Positions 52,833-61,609 of a stretch of 64,000 nt of DNA are shown one piece after another; positions within the stretch are counted from its first letter, which is position 1, and the number at the start of each line of letters is the position of its first letter. The notes beneath the pieces were generated by a model. It worked only from the letters and a program-made list of their open reading frames with translations. It made no database searches and was not told the origin of the DNA. Location: contig NZ_QYUM01000004.1 of the NCBI RefSeq assembly GCF_003590775.1, positions 682,001-746,000 on the forward strand, read 5' to 3'. A program made the position numbers and the translations under genes. Source of the stretch: Sphingomonas cavernae. Lineage in GTDB: Bacteria > Pseudomonadota > Alphaproteobacteria > Sphingomonadales > Sphingomonadaceae.

Positions 52833-53782
52833 CGCGACTTCGGCTGGTTGTCCGAATTGCGCGCCGCGAAGGTTTCGAGCGTCGCGTGCGCCGCAAGCCG
52901 CACCTCATCATGCGGATCATGCGTCGCCATCCGTCGCAGCAGCGGCAGCGCGGCGGCCGGCGCCAACGCAAGATACTCGCGCATCGCATGCCAGCGCAGG
53001 AAATGGGTTTCGCTGGCTATGGCATCATGGAAGCAGTCTGCCGCATCCTGCCGCCCGGCGATACGCAGCAAGGTCAGCAGCATCTGGCTGCGTGAAGCTG
53101 CTTCGTCATTGGATGCGACACCCACAAGTGCGCCGGACGCTGCGTCATATTCGCGCCGCATCGCCGCTTGCCCGCGCTTCAGTGTAACGCGCAGCATGAC
53201 GATATCGGATTCGCAGGATTCGATCACAAAGCCACGGCTGCGCCCGTCAACGATCAGCACGTCATCGTCGCGGCACGCCTGCGGTGCGCCCGATGCAGAA
53301 CATGTCGCGCCCTCGCAATGCCAGAAACGCAGCCTTGCTCCCCCCGCCCGGTGAAATCGGATCACAGACACCGCGCCTGAAGTGCCCACCGAACCCGCGC
53401 CATGGCCCAGCGCCTTGCGCGCCGCGATCCTGTCCGCCGAGGCTACGCTCAGCGTGACGATGGCTACCGGGTGATCGAGGATCACGATGCCCCGGTGAAC
53501 CTCGTCATCGATCGTCGCGCAGGGCGGATCGAAGAACGGCTCCTGCTCCAGCATGGCGCCGAGATCGGCCATCAGCCCGGCAACCGGATCGCCCTTGGCC
53601 AAGTGCGTGACGATCGTTCCCGCCATGACTTCGACATCGGCCACAGCACATTCATCGAGCAAGTGTCTCAGCGCCTCCCGCGCCGGATGATCTCGCCACA
53701 TCATCGCGGCGCGGTGGCGGGCGGCGGTCAGTGCGACCCGGTCCTTCGCCAGCCTGGCGAGCAGTTCGCTGCGGTTGCGCAC
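52820..53782 (-). CDS. HEAT-repeat protein with N-terminal beta domain, function unknown
   Basis: 320 residues. A helical start (ELLARLAKDRVALTAARHRA), a middle beta-rich region (VHRGIVILDHPVAIVTLSV ... RLRFWHCEGATCSASG ... VIESCESDIVMLRVTL) and a C-terminal HEAT-like helix array from about 225 (RSQMLLTLLRIAGRQDAADC, LRWHAMREYLALAPAAALPL, DEVRLAAHATLETFAARN). The layout matches that of the next gene, so the two may be distant paralogues. Starts with GTG 53782, 7 bases after the stop of the 50-residue peptide, without its own ribosome-binding site, implying coupled translation. Confidence 0.68.
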   Translation of the reverse strand: MRNRSELLARLAKDRVALTAARHRAAMMWRDHPAREALRHLLDECAVADVEVMAGTIVTHLAKGDPVAGLMADLGAMLEQEPFFDPPCATIDDEVHRGIVILDHPVAIVTLSVASADRIAARKALGHGAGSVGTSGAVSVIRFHRAGGARLRFWHCEGATCSASGAPQACRDDDVLIVDGRSRGFVIESCESDIVMLRVTLKRGQAAMRREYDAASGALVGVASNDEAASRSQMLLTLLRIAGRQDAADCFHDAIASETHFLRWHAMREYLALAPAAALPLLRRMATHDPHDEVRLAAHATLETFAARNSDNQPKSRCRA

Positions 53783-53789
53783 GTTCGTA

Positions 53790-53942
53790 TCAGCCGGTGG
53801 GCGCCGGCTCTGACAGCACGATGCCGATCACTATGCTGAAGACCATGTCGCCGGCGACCTCGACCTGATGCATCGCGCCATACAATCCCACCGGTGTCGA
53901 AAGCTCGGCCATGTCTCGAATATCAAAGATCGGCTGCTGCAT
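53790..53942 (-). CDS. 50-residue peptide at the head of the HEAT/cupin operon
   Basis: ATG 53942 is preceded by a strong AAGGGGGA ribosome-binding site, 6 bases away. The N-terminal half is acidic (MQQPIFDIRDMAELSTP), the C-terminal half hydrophobic (VFSIVIGIVLSEPAPTG) and the peptide has no cysteine. Size, position as first gene and tight coupling to two unknown proteins suggest a precursor or secreted/structural peptide, but no leader motif of a known modified-peptide class is visible. Confidence 0.62.
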   Translation of the reverse strand: MQQPIFDIRDMAELSTPVGLYGAMHQVEVAGDMVFSIVIGIVLSEPAPTG

Positions 53943-54088
53943 TTCATATCCCCCTTGCCCGCTCGCGGATGCCGCAAAGAGCTAAGACGTCGTCGGCGCG
54001 GTGGGAAATTAAATGCGTGTAATGTTGCGTTGCGACCTCGGCCGGGGCGAGCTAGGGCGGGACGTGGATAGGTTTCAGGTGACAACGG

Positions 54089-54517
54089 ATGAGCAGCATG
54101 GCCACCGAATTCGACCCCGGGCTCTTCGTAAGCACTTTGGGACAGCACGGGCACAATGGCCGGCTAGGCATCCGCTATCTCGAGCACGGCGCCGACTCGT
54201 GCACGCTTGTCCTGCCCTATGACTCCGGCCTTGCGGGCGATCCGGAAACGGGCATTCTCGCGTCAGGTCCGATCGTGACGCTGATGGACATGGCGACCAG
54301 CATTTCGATCTGGGTGCGCTCCGGCATGGTCCGGCCGCAGGCGACGCTCGATCTGCGCGTCGACTATCTCCGTCCCGCGACGCCTGGAAAGGCGGTGGTC
54401 GGTCGCGGCGAATGCTATCGGATCACGCGCAATGTCGCGTTCGTTCGTGGCCAGGCGCATGACGGCGATCCCGATCATCCGATCGCGCATGCGGCCGGCA
54501 CCTATATGTTCCTGTGA
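54089..54517 (+). CDS. PaaI/hot-dog thioesterase
   Basis: 142 residues of the hot-dog fold. Visible are the N-terminal HNGRLGIRYLEHGADSCTLV, GPIVTLMDMATSISIWV as the central helix with the family-type Asp, and VDYLRPATPGKAVVGRGECY. It probably hydrolyses acyl-CoA esters. Divergent from the peptide operon; followed after 10 bases by a second thioesterase-type gene on the same strand, so the pair is one unit. Confidence 0.85.
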   Translation: MSSMATEFDPGLFVSTLGQHGHNGRLGIRYLEHGADSCTLVLPYDSGLAGDPETGILASGPIVTLMDMATSISIWVRSGMVRPQATLDLRVDYLRPATPGKAVVGRGECYRITRNVAFVRGQAHDGDPDHPIAHAAGTYMFL

Positions 54518-54527
54518 GATTCCGGAA

Positions 54528-54914
54528 ATGAAGACGCTTCCGCCCTATGCGCAGACCCTCGGGCTTTCGATCGCCGATACCGAAGGCGGTGTGCCCGTGC
54601 TCGCCATGGCCTTCTCCGACGATGTGCTGGGCCGGCCCGGCTTCATTCACGGCGGGGCGCTTGGCGGTATGCTCGAAATGGCGGCGATCATGGCGCTGCA
54701 CTGCGAGTTCGCCGAAGATGAAAAACCGCGCTTCAAGCCGATCAACATCACGGTCGACTTTATGCGCGGTGGCCGCGACAAGGAGACGCGCGCGATCGGA
54801 GCCGTCACGCGCGTCGGTACACGGATCGCCAATGTCGAGGCGATCGCCTGGCAGGACGATCGCGAAAAGCCGATCGCCGCTGCCCGGATGAACATCCTGA
54901 TCGAGCGCGGGTGA
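54528..54914 (+). CDS. PaaI-family hot-dog thioesterase
   Basis: 128 residues with PGFIHGGALGGMLEMAAIMA, the family segment in which the catalytic acidic residue follows HGG, and INITVDFMRGGRDKETRAIG. Second member of a tandem pair of hot-dog genes, which could form a heteromeric thioesterase or a two-step scavenger. Start at 54528 by family N-terminus; only a weak GGA precedes it. Convergent with the TonB receptor. Confidence 0.85.
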   Translation: MKTLPPYAQTLGLSIADTEGGVPVLAMAFSDDVLGRPGFIHGGALGGMLEMAAIMALHCEFAEDEKPRFKPINITVDFMRGGRDKETRAIGAVTRVGTRIANVEAIAWQDDREKPIAAARMNILIERG

Positions 54915-54957
54915 CGCGAGCAGAGGCCACGCGCCACCCACGAACGCGGTCGCTGGA

Positions 54958-57879
54958 TCAGAAGTTGAGCTTGGTTCCGACGAAATAGGACCTCCCGAAC
55001 ACGTCGTAGAAACCCGCAATCGTTGTCTGCGCCTGCGATCCCGTCGAGTTGTCGGGAAAGATCGGCGGTTTGCGGTCAAACAGGTTGTTTACGCCGAAAT
55101 AGAGCTGCGCCTGGTCAGTCACGTCGTAGCTCAGGCGGATATTGTGGTACGCCGCATCGCTGATCTTGGGAAACTGATCGCTGATGAACGGGCTCGCCTT
55201 GGTCTTGGGGATGTACCGCAGCGTATAATTCATCCCGAAGCCGTTTGACCGGAACATGACGTTGCCCGTCGCCTGCCAGCGCAGGAACCCTTGGGTCGTG
55301 GTGTCACCGCCCGCATAACCGTCGAGCTTTGTCACCTCGCCCGTCGGCTCGGTCTGCTCGGCCTTGTCGTAAATCGTTGAGAGCAGTTGGACCGTGAGCT
55401 GGCTGGGATCGGGCCCGAGCGATATGCCCGGATCGAAGCTGTAGCTCGCCTCGACGTCGATCCCCTTCACCACGAAGGTGTTCACGTTGAGCAACTGGTC
55501 GTTGATCGCGGTGAGCGCGAAATTGCCGTTCACCTCGGGCCTGAAGCCGCGAACGATGTCGTTGCAGAACTGGCGGTCGGTTGTGTCGTAGCATAGGTTG
55601 ACCTTGTTCTGACGGCCGACGGTGTTGATAAAGCCGTCGATTTCGATCTCGAAGCGGTCGACCGTGAGCGAGAAGCCGGGCAGGAAGGTGGGCGTGAAGA
55701 CCAGGCCATAGGTCCAGGTCTTCGCTTCTTCGGGCTCCAGATCCGGGTTGCCGCCGATCGTGCCGCCAACACCCTGAAGGACAAGGAGCGGCGGGTTATA
55801 GTCGGCGGGCACGCCATCGGTCAGGCAGTTCGCCGCACGCGTTGCGTTCGCGTTGCGGTTGATGATGGTGCAGGGATCCTGGACGTTGCCGAAGGTCTGA
55901 CCGATGCCGCCAAGCTCACCCGGCGTCGGCGCACGGACCGCCTTCGCCCGGATCGCGCGGAAGCGCAGCCCCTCGACCGGTTCCCAGGTACCGCCGAGCT
56001 TCCAGGTTTCGTAACTGCTCCCCCGACCCGGATCGGAAAGACGGAACGCGCCCTCAAGCGAGAGATCATGGGCAAAGGGCGCATCGCGCAGCACCGGCAC
56101 GATCAGTTCGGCATAGGCCTCCCTGGTCTTGCTCTTGACGAACTCGGTGTCGCCGATCTGGTTGCTCGTGGTCAGGCCGAGCGAGATAACCTCGTCCACA
56201 TCCTGGAAGCCCGAGAAGGTCCGATATTCGACGCCCGCTGCAAGGCTGACGGCGCCCGCCGGCAGATCGAAAAGCGTGCCCGACACATAGGCGCTGAAAT
56301 CATGCAGCGTGCTGATGCCGTTCTGCCCGGCCTTGAGAGTGAGATAGTCGATCTGCGCCTGGGTATAGGGCGCGAAGGGATTGACGGGAACGCAGCCCTG
56401 GGCGCGCGCGCCTGCATCGATGCAGCGGAATTGGCCCGGACGGGCGGGATCCGCCTCGACGCGCAAGCCGTGATAGAGCCGGTCGGTGCCGACAAGCCCG
56501 TCGGTGATGCTTTCCAGCTCGGTGCGGCCGTAAACATAGGACGCTTCCCAGTTCCAGTTGCGCGAGCCAAGCTCGAAATCGCCCTTGAGCCCGACCAGAG
56601 CGCGGACCGTGTTGCGTTCATTGGTCGCGCCGCGCCTGCCGAATTCGGAGAAGCGTTGGCTCCAGTTGATCCCGTTCGCGATCTGCGTGGGAGTGAGCAG
56701 CGCACGCTGTGCCGGCGTCGTCGCAGCCAGAAAGAATGGATTGTTTACGGGAATCGTGATCGGCAGCCCGGGCACACCCGGCCCGCCACCGACGACATTG
56801 GAAGTCGTCTGGAAAGCTATCGCCTCGATCGGCGCGTTGGTCGACGAGCGCCCATAGTTGAATTCGGCGAAGGCATCGATCGAGTCGCTGATCGGATATT
56901 CGACCTCGGCCGCGAAGGTCAGGCGCTTGGTCGGAATGGCGAGCGTGCGCTCGGGATTGCGGTTGAAACCGTCTCTCGCGATGTCGAAGCGGCGCAGCGC
57001 GCCGGTCTGCAGATCGCGCGTGAAATTGGTGGTTCCAAGGAAGAAATTGCCCCCCAGGCCAACGCCTGAAAGCGGCGGCGCGCCGGTGATGCCGGTACCG
57101 GGCGCGCGCACCGGCCCTTCGGCCGGATTGTTGTAGCGGATGTCGGTGTTGCAGACATAGGCGTCGGCGCAGCTCACCAGACCTTCATAGGTATATTGGG
57201 TGGTGAACAGGAAATGCCCGCCATCGCCCATGTCGCCGCCAAACATGACATAAGCGGAGGGATTCTTGTTGTACGTTTCTTCCGCGATGCCGTAGCTGAC
57301 GCCGACCTCGAGCCCGCGAAAATTGCTCTTGGTGATGATGTTGACGACGCCCGCCACGGCGTCAGCGCCATAGATCGCGGATGCACCGCCCGTGATGACC
57401 TCAAGCCGTTCGATATTCGCGGTCGGGAGCGTGTTGAAATCGACCGATGTGCTAAGCGGCGTTCCGCCGGGAACGCGGCGTCCGTTTATCAGCACCACAC
57501 TGCGAAGCGCGCTCAGGTTGCGGAGGTTGGTCAAGTTAAGCCCCGAAGCTGCGGAGCCCGAAAAGGACGAGCTGGCGCGCCCGTTGCCGAACGAGGGCGC
57601 GAACTGCGGCAACGAGTTGGCGATGTCCGCGATATTCTCGAAACCCTGCTGTTCCAGCCGATCCGCGCCCACGACGAGCGTGGGCACGCTATTGTCCAGG
57701 TTCGAGCGCGCGATGCGAGAGCCGGTGACAATGATCGCCTCATCGGCCGATGCATCCGCCGCCTCCCCGGCAGGAACTGCCGCTGCGTCTTGAGCGGCCG
57801 CCGGAACGGCGGACATAAGGCCGAGCGCGAGCGGCGCAACGCCTGCATAGAATCGAGCATATTTGGTGAACCTGGCCAC
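54958..57879 (-). CDS. TonB-dependent outer-membrane receptor (large)
   Basis: 973 residues from GTG 57879: signal peptide ending around residue 30 (VPAAAQD), TonB-box/plug region EAIIVTGSRIARSNLDNSVP, plug domain with VVLINGRRVPGGTP and TGGASAIYGADAVAGVVNII, then a long barrel ending in the canonical aromatic residue (YFVGTKLNF). The VTGSRI/GADAVAGV style is that of the sphingomonad/xanthomonad receptors for complex organic substrates. A strong stem-loop occupies the leader just upstream of the GGGGGG ribosome-binding site. Probably imports the substrate of the adjacent acyl-CoA genes; inferred. Confidence 0.93.
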   Translation of the reverse strand: MARFTKYARFYAGVAPLALGLMSAVPAAAQDAAAVPAGEAADASADEAIIVTGSRIARSNLDNSVPTLVVGADRLEQQGFENIADIANSLPQFAPSFGNGRASSSFSGSAASGLNLTNLRNLSALRSVVLINGRRVPGGTPLSTSVDFNTLPTANIERLEVITGGASAIYGADAVAGVVNIITKSNFRGLEVGVSYGIAEETYNKNPSAYVMFGGDMGDGGHFLFTTQYTYEGLVSCADAYVCNTDIRYNNPAEGPVRAPGTGITGAPPLSGVGLGGNFFLGTTNFTRDLQTGALRRFDIARDGFNRNPERTLAIPTKRLTFAAEVEYPISDSIDAFAEFNYGRSSTNAPIEAIAFQTTSNVVGGGPGVPGLPITIPVNNPFFLAATTPAQRALLTPTQIANGINWSQRFSEFGRRGATNERNTVRALVGLKGDFELGSRNWNWEASYVYGRTELESITDGLVGTDRLYHGLRVEADPARPGQFRCIDAGARAQGCVPVNPFAPYTQAQIDYLTLKAGQNGISTLHDFSAYVSGTLFDLPAGAVSLAAGVEYRTFSGFQDVDEVISLGLTTSNQIGDTEFVKSKTREAYAELIVPVLRDAPFAHDLSLEGAFRLSDPGRGSSYETWKLGGTWEPVEGLRFRAIRAKAVRAPTPGELGGIGQTFGNVQDPCTIINRNANATRAANCLTDGVPADYNPPLLVLQGVGGTIGGNPDLEPEEAKTWTYGLVFTPTFLPGFSLTVDRFEIEIDGFINTVGRQNKVNLCYDTTDRQFCNDIVRGFRPEVNGNFALTAINDQLLNVNTFVVKGIDVEASYSFDPGISLGPDPSQLTVQLLSTIYDKAEQTEPTGEVTKLDGYAGGDTTTQGFLRWQATGNVMFRSNGFGMNYTLRYIPKTKASPFISDQFPKISDAAYHNIRLSYDVTDQAQLYFGVNNLFDRKPPIFPDNSTGSQAQTTIAGFYDVFGRSYFVGTKLNF

Positions 57880-57897
57880 AAAACCCCCCTGAAAAAT

Positions 57898-57961
57898 GGC
57901 GATTGATCGCTTCTGCCGGTCGACCGCGTTCGCGCGGGCGCCGGGCGGCAGGTCAATCGCC
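57898..57961 (-). promoter_or_regulatory. Structured 5' leader of the TonB receptor gene
   Basis: GGCGATTGA (57898-57906) pairs perfectly with TCAATCGCC (57953-57961), and CTGCCG (57913-57918) with CGGCAG (57946-57951) inside it. This makes a long extended hairpin that ends 8 bases before the ribosome-binding site at 57884-57889. It is not a cobalamin-type riboswitch by eye. A translational switch or protein site is possible. Confidence 0.55.
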
Positions 57962-58124
57962 GGGGGGAATGGTGTTCAAGGGTGGCGCCGACCAACGCCG
58001 ATTCTATGCGACGAGCGCGCGCGCCGTCCGTCCAACGCCACGCGCAGGCCGTCGAACGTCGATATCCAATCTTGCCGATGCGCCCGCGGAGCGCGGCGGC
58101 GACGATTCGTTCGCAGCCGCGAGA

Positions 58125-58913
58125 TCAGGCGTCGATGCTGCCGCCCAGATGCGCGTTGACCATGCCGCCATCGACCGCGATCGTTTCGCCGACGACATAA
58201 TCGCCCGCGCGGCTCGCCAGATAAATCGCCGCGGCGGCCATGTCCTCCTCGGCGCCGATCCGGCCCGACGGGATGCGCTTCGCCACGGCATCGCCATGAT
58301 CACGCGCGGCGCGGTTCATCTCGGATGCAAAGGCTCCCGGCGCGATCGAGGTGACGTTGATATGATCGGAGACCAGCCGCGCGGCGAGCCGCTTGGTCAA
58401 ATAGATCAGCCCTGATTTGGACGCGTGATAGCTGTAGGTTTCCCACGGATTGAGCCGCTGGCCGTCGATCGAGGTGATGTTGATCACCTTGGCCGGACGT
58501 TGAGCGCTTGCCGCCGCCTTGAGCGCGCCGTGAAGCGCCTGGGTCAGGAAGAAGGGCGATTTGAGGTTGAGGTCCATGACCTTGTCCCAGCCCTGCTCGG
58601 GAAATTGCTCGAAGGGCTCGCCCCACGCCGCGCCCGCATTGTTGACAAGGATGTCGAGCTTGTCCTCCTGCTCGGCGAATTGCGCGGCGAGCGCCTTGCA
58701 GCCCGCGACCGTCGAGACGTCCTGCGGCAGCGCCGTGCAATTGGGCCCAAGTTCCTTCGCCGCCTCGAAACAGGCATCGGCCTTGCGCGAGGAGATGTAG
58801 ACTTTGGCGCCCTGCGCGATGAAGCCTTCCGCGATCCACTTGCCGATATTGCGCGAGCCACCCGTGACGAGCGCGACGCGGCCTTCGAGGCTGAAGAGTT
58901 TGCTGGTGTCCAT
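58125..58913 (-). CDS. SDR-family oxidoreductase (FabG-like)
   Basis: 262 residues: NAD(P) motif TGGSRNIGKWIAEGF, NNAGAAWGEPF, catalytic YSYHASKSG with Tyr-x-x-x-Lys. ATG 58913 has GGGAGAT upstream, so a longer frame is not needed. It is the last gene of a minus-strand series of three acyl-CoA dehydrogenases and could act on a hydroxyacyl or steroid-like intermediate. Separated from them by one repeat. Confidence 0.9.
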   Translation of the reverse strand: MDTSKLFSLEGRVALVTGGSRNIGKWIAEGFIAQGAKVYISSRKADACFEAAKELGPNCTALPQDVSTVAGCKALAAQFAEQEDKLDILVNNAGAAWGEPFEQFPEQGWDKVMDLNLKSPFFLTQALHGALKAAASAQRPAKVINITSIDGQRLNPWETYSYHASKSGLIYLTKRLAARLVSDHINVTSIAPGAFASEMNRAARDHGDAVAKRIPSGRIGAEEDMAAAAIYLASRAGDYVVGETIAVDGGMVNAHLGGSIDA

Positions 58914-58932
58914 GTTCGTATCTCCCAATTTC

Positions 58933-59025
58933 GTCATGCTGAACTTGTTTCAGCATCCATGAACACGATCCCGGTTCATTCTGACGCTGCGGTGTTCATG
59001 GACCCTGAAGCAAGTTCAGGGTGAC
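58933..59025. repeat. Paired palindromic repeat, GTCATGCTGAACTTG family
   Basis: Inverted half-units (58933 rightward, 59025 leftward) of the same type as 4803-4898, with GTTTCAGCATCCATGAACAC and its mirrored GTTCATGGACCCTGAAGC. It sits between SDR and acyl-CoA dehydrogenase genes. Confidence 0.8.
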
Positions 59026-59039
59026 GGTTGTGTTTTTAG

Positions 59040-60182
59040 TCACCCGCCCCTTTTGATCGTCTCGCGCGCGATGACGATCTGCTGGATCTGGCTCGTGCCC
59101 TCATAAATGCGGAACAGGCGCACGTCGCGGTAGAGCCGCTCGATGCCGTAATCCGCGATATAGCCCGCGCCGCCGAAGATCTGCACCGCGCGGTCAGCGA
59201 CGCGACCAACCATTTCGGAAGCGAAATATTTAGCCGCGGCCGCTTCCATCGTCGTGTTCTCGCCTGCGTCTTTCTTCACCGCCACGTCGAGCACCAGCGC
59301 CCTTGCCGCCAGTGCCTCTGTCTTGCTGTCGGCGATCATCGCCTGAATAAGCTGGTGCTCGGCGATGGGCTTGCCGAATTGCTTGCGCTCGCTGGCATAG
59401 GCGACGCTGTCGGCGATCAGCCGTTCGGCGACGCCGACGCAGACACCCGCGATATGCAGCCGCCCCCGATCGAGCACACGCATAGCCACCTTGAAGCCAT
59501 CGCCTTCGGCGCCGAGCAGGTTCGCGGCGGGCACGGGCGTTTCGTCGAAATGGACGTCGCACACATGCGCGCCCTGCTGTCCCATCTTCTTCTCAGGCGT
59601 GCCGATGCGCAGCCCGGGCAGATCGGCAGGGACCAGAAAAGCCGAGACGCCATGCGCGCCCTCACCGCCCGTACGCGCCATCACCGTGAACAACGAAGCC
59701 TTGTCGGCATTGGTGATGAAGCGCTTCGTACCGCTCAGCTTGTAGACGTCGCCGTCTTTCACCGCGCGCGTCTTCACCGCGGCGCTGTCCGACCCGACAT
59801 CGGGCTCGGTGAGCGCGAAGCTGGTGATGATCTCGCCCGACGCGATACGGGGCAGCCACTCAGCCTTTTGCGCCTCGCTGCCCGACATGACGAGCCCCTG
59901 GCTGCCGATGCCGACATTGGTGCCAAAGGTCGATCGCATTGCAGGGCTTGTCCGCCCGAACTCGAAGGCGACCTTCAACTCCTCGGTCATACTGAGGCCG
60001 AGACCGCCATATTCCTCGGGGATCGACATGCCGAACAGGCCGAGTTGCTTCATCTCGGCGATGAGGTCGTCGGGGATCTCGTCGTTCTCCGCCACCTCAG
60101 CCTCGCGCGGGCGAAGTCGTTCGGCGACGAAGCGGCGGATGGTGTCGATCAGGGCTTCGAAGATTTCGGGGTCGAGTGACAT
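59040..60182 (-). CDS. Acyl-CoA dehydrogenase
   Basis: 380 residues: FAD segments ALTEPDVGSDSAAVKTRA and FITNADKASLFTV, and the catalytic Glu in LFRIYEGTSQIQQIVI near the C-terminus, so this is a canonical homotetramer-type enzyme. GAAGGGAGAAACG precedes the ATG. It is third in a tandem of three acyl-CoA dehydrogenase genes on this strand. Confidence 0.94.
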   Translation of the reverse strand: MSLDPEIFEALIDTIRRFVAERLRPREAEVAENDEIPDDLIAEMKQLGLFGMSIPEEYGGLGLSMTEELKVAFEFGRTSPAMRSTFGTNVGIGSQGLVMSGSEAQKAEWLPRIASGEIITSFALTEPDVGSDSAAVKTRAVKDGDVYKLSGTKRFITNADKASLFTVMARTGGEGAHGVSAFLVPADLPGLRIGTPEKKMGQQGAHVCDVHFDETPVPAANLLGAEGDGFKVAMRVLDRGRLHIAGVCVGVAERLIADSVAYASERKQFGKPIAEHQLIQAMIADSKTEALAARALVLDVAVKKDAGENTTMEAAAAKYFASEMVGRVADRAVQIFGGAGYIADYGIERLYRDVRLFRIYEGTSQIQQIVIARETIKRGG

Positions 60183-60200
60183 TCGTTTCTCCCTTCAAGC

Positions 60201-60333
60201 CCTCTCCCGCCTTCGCGGGAGAGGGTTGGGTGAGGGTCTTCTTCTTGCAAACTCGAGATTGGAGGGAGAGCCCGATCTCAGCCTCGCTTCGCTCGGCCCC
60301 TCACCCCACCCCTCTCCCGCTTGCGGGAGAGGG
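60201..60333. repeat. Paired palindromic repeat, CCCTCTCCC family
   Basis: Hairpin CCTCTCCCGC-CTTC-GCGGGAGAGG at the left and its partner CCTCTCCCGCTTGCGGGAGAGG at the right. About 85 bp in between holds a CTCGCTTCGCTCGG-type core. Between two dehydrogenase genes. Confidence 0.8.
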
Positions 60334-60335
60334 AG

Positions 60336-61472
60336 TCAGTACCCGTGCATCCTTGCCACACGATCCGCGTGGAAGTTGGCGTCGCCGAAGAACTCGGCGA
60401 GCGCGCGGTCGCGCTTCATGTAGAGGCCGATGTCATATTCGTCGGTCATGCCGATGCCGCCGTGCATCTGCACGCCTTCCTTGACCGCGAGGCTCGTCGC
60501 CTGCCCGGCCTTGGCCTTGGCGACCGCGACCATGAGTTCGGCCTTCTCGCTGCCTTCATCCATCATATGCTGCGCCTTGAGCACCGCCGCGCGCGCGACC
60601 TCCATTTCCGAATAGAGATGCGCGGCACGGTGCTGGAGCGCCTGGAACTCGCCGATCAGGCGGCCGAACTGCTTGCGCTGCTTCAGATACTCGACGGTCA
60701 TGTCCATCGCCCCCGCACCAACGCCGACCAGCTCGGCCGCAGCGCCCGCACGGCCCGCATCGAGCAGTCTGGTCAGCACCGCCCAGCCATTGTCGACCTC
60801 GCCGATCACCGCGCCGCCATCGACCTCAACACCGTCGAAACCGACATGCGCAGCCATGGAGCTGTCGACCAGCCGCGCTGCCTCCATCGACATTTTTGCG
60901 GAGTCCTTGTCGACCGCGAAAAGCGTCAGCCCCTGCGTCTCGCCCGCCGAACCACCCGTGCGCGCGGCGACGATGAGCATGTCGGCCGAAGCGCCCTGGA
61001 CGACAAACTGCTTCTTGCCGGTGAGCTTGAAGCCGTTGCCCGAACGCTCCGCCTTCATAGCGATCGCCTGCGTCCGGTGCTTGGCGCCCTCATCGATCGC
61101 CAGGCCGAGCACGGTATCGCCCGAAACAATGCCGGGGAACCAGCGATCGCGTAAGCCTTTGTCGGCAGCCTTGAGCGCGGAGACTCCGGCGACCGAGGTG
61201 CTGAGGAAGGGCGACGGCGAAAGGTTGCGCCCGATCTCCTCGAGCACGATTCCCGCCTCGACATTGCCAAGGCCCAGCCCGCCTTCCTCCTCGGGAATGA
61301 GAATTCCGGTGAAGCCCATCTCGGCAAACTGCTTCCACAGGTCGTGGCTGAAGCCGTCCTTGCAGTCCATGTCGCGGAACTTGCGGAAATGCGCGGTCGG
61401 CGCCTCGGCCTTCATGAACTGAACGGCGGTGTCCTTGAGCATCGCCTGATCTTCGGTGTGGTAGAGTGGCAT
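60336..61472 (-). CDS. Acyl-CoA dehydrogenase, atypical subunit without the C-terminal catalytic Glu
   Basis: 378 residues of acyl-CoA dehydrogenase fold (FTGILIPEEEGGLGLGNVEA, VVQGASADMLIVAARTGG, QFGRLIGEFQALQHRAAHL). At the usual catalytic site the tail reads RALAEFFGDANFHADRVA, with no Glu in the YEGT/IEGG position. It is adjacent to 61610-62767, which has that residue. This is the pattern of two-gene alpha/beta heterotetramers known for steroid side-chain and CoA-ring dehydrogenases in Actinobacteria, so this is probably the non-catalytic partner. Confidence 0.9.
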   Translation of the reverse strand: MPLYHTEDQAMLKDTAVQFMKAEAPTAHFRKFRDMDCKDGFSHDLWKQFAEMGFTGILIPEEEGGLGLGNVEAGIVLEEIGRNLSPSPFLSTSVAGVSALKAADKGLRDRWFPGIVSGDTVLGLAIDEGAKHRTQAIAMKAERSGNGFKLTGKKQFVVQGASADMLIVAARTGGSAGETQGLTLFAVDKDSAKMSMEAARLVDSSMAAHVGFDGVEVDGGAVIGEVDNGWAVLTRLLDAGRAGAAAELVGVGAGAMDMTVEYLKQRKQFGRLIGEFQALQHRAAHLYSEMEVARAAVLKAQHMMDEGSEKAELMVAVAKAKAGQATSLAVKEGVQMHGGIGMTDEYDIGLYMKRDRALAEFFGDANFHADRVARMHGY

Positions 61473-61480
61473 TTCTTGCT

Positions 61481-61602
61481 CCCTCTCCCCTTGGGGGAGA
61501 GGGCTGGGGAGAGGGGAAGTCCGTCACCCAGCCCTGATTGTCATGATTTCGTGAGAGGCCCGAACTGCCCCTCTCCCAACCCTCTCCCCCGAGGGGAGAG
61601 GG
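61481..61602. repeat. Paired palindromic repeat, CCCTCTCCCC family
   Basis: Left CCCTCTCCCCTTGGGGGAGA and right CCTCTCCCCCGAGGGGAGAG hairpins (61481-61503, 61580-61602) around about 75 bp, between the two partner dehydrogenase genes. Confidence 0.8.
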
Positions 61603-61609
61603 CTAATGG

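Noticed and set aside
57898-57961. Cobalamin riboswitch before the TonB receptor
   Set aside because: The stem-loop lacks the B12-box type conserved stretches; only a generic structure can be claimed.
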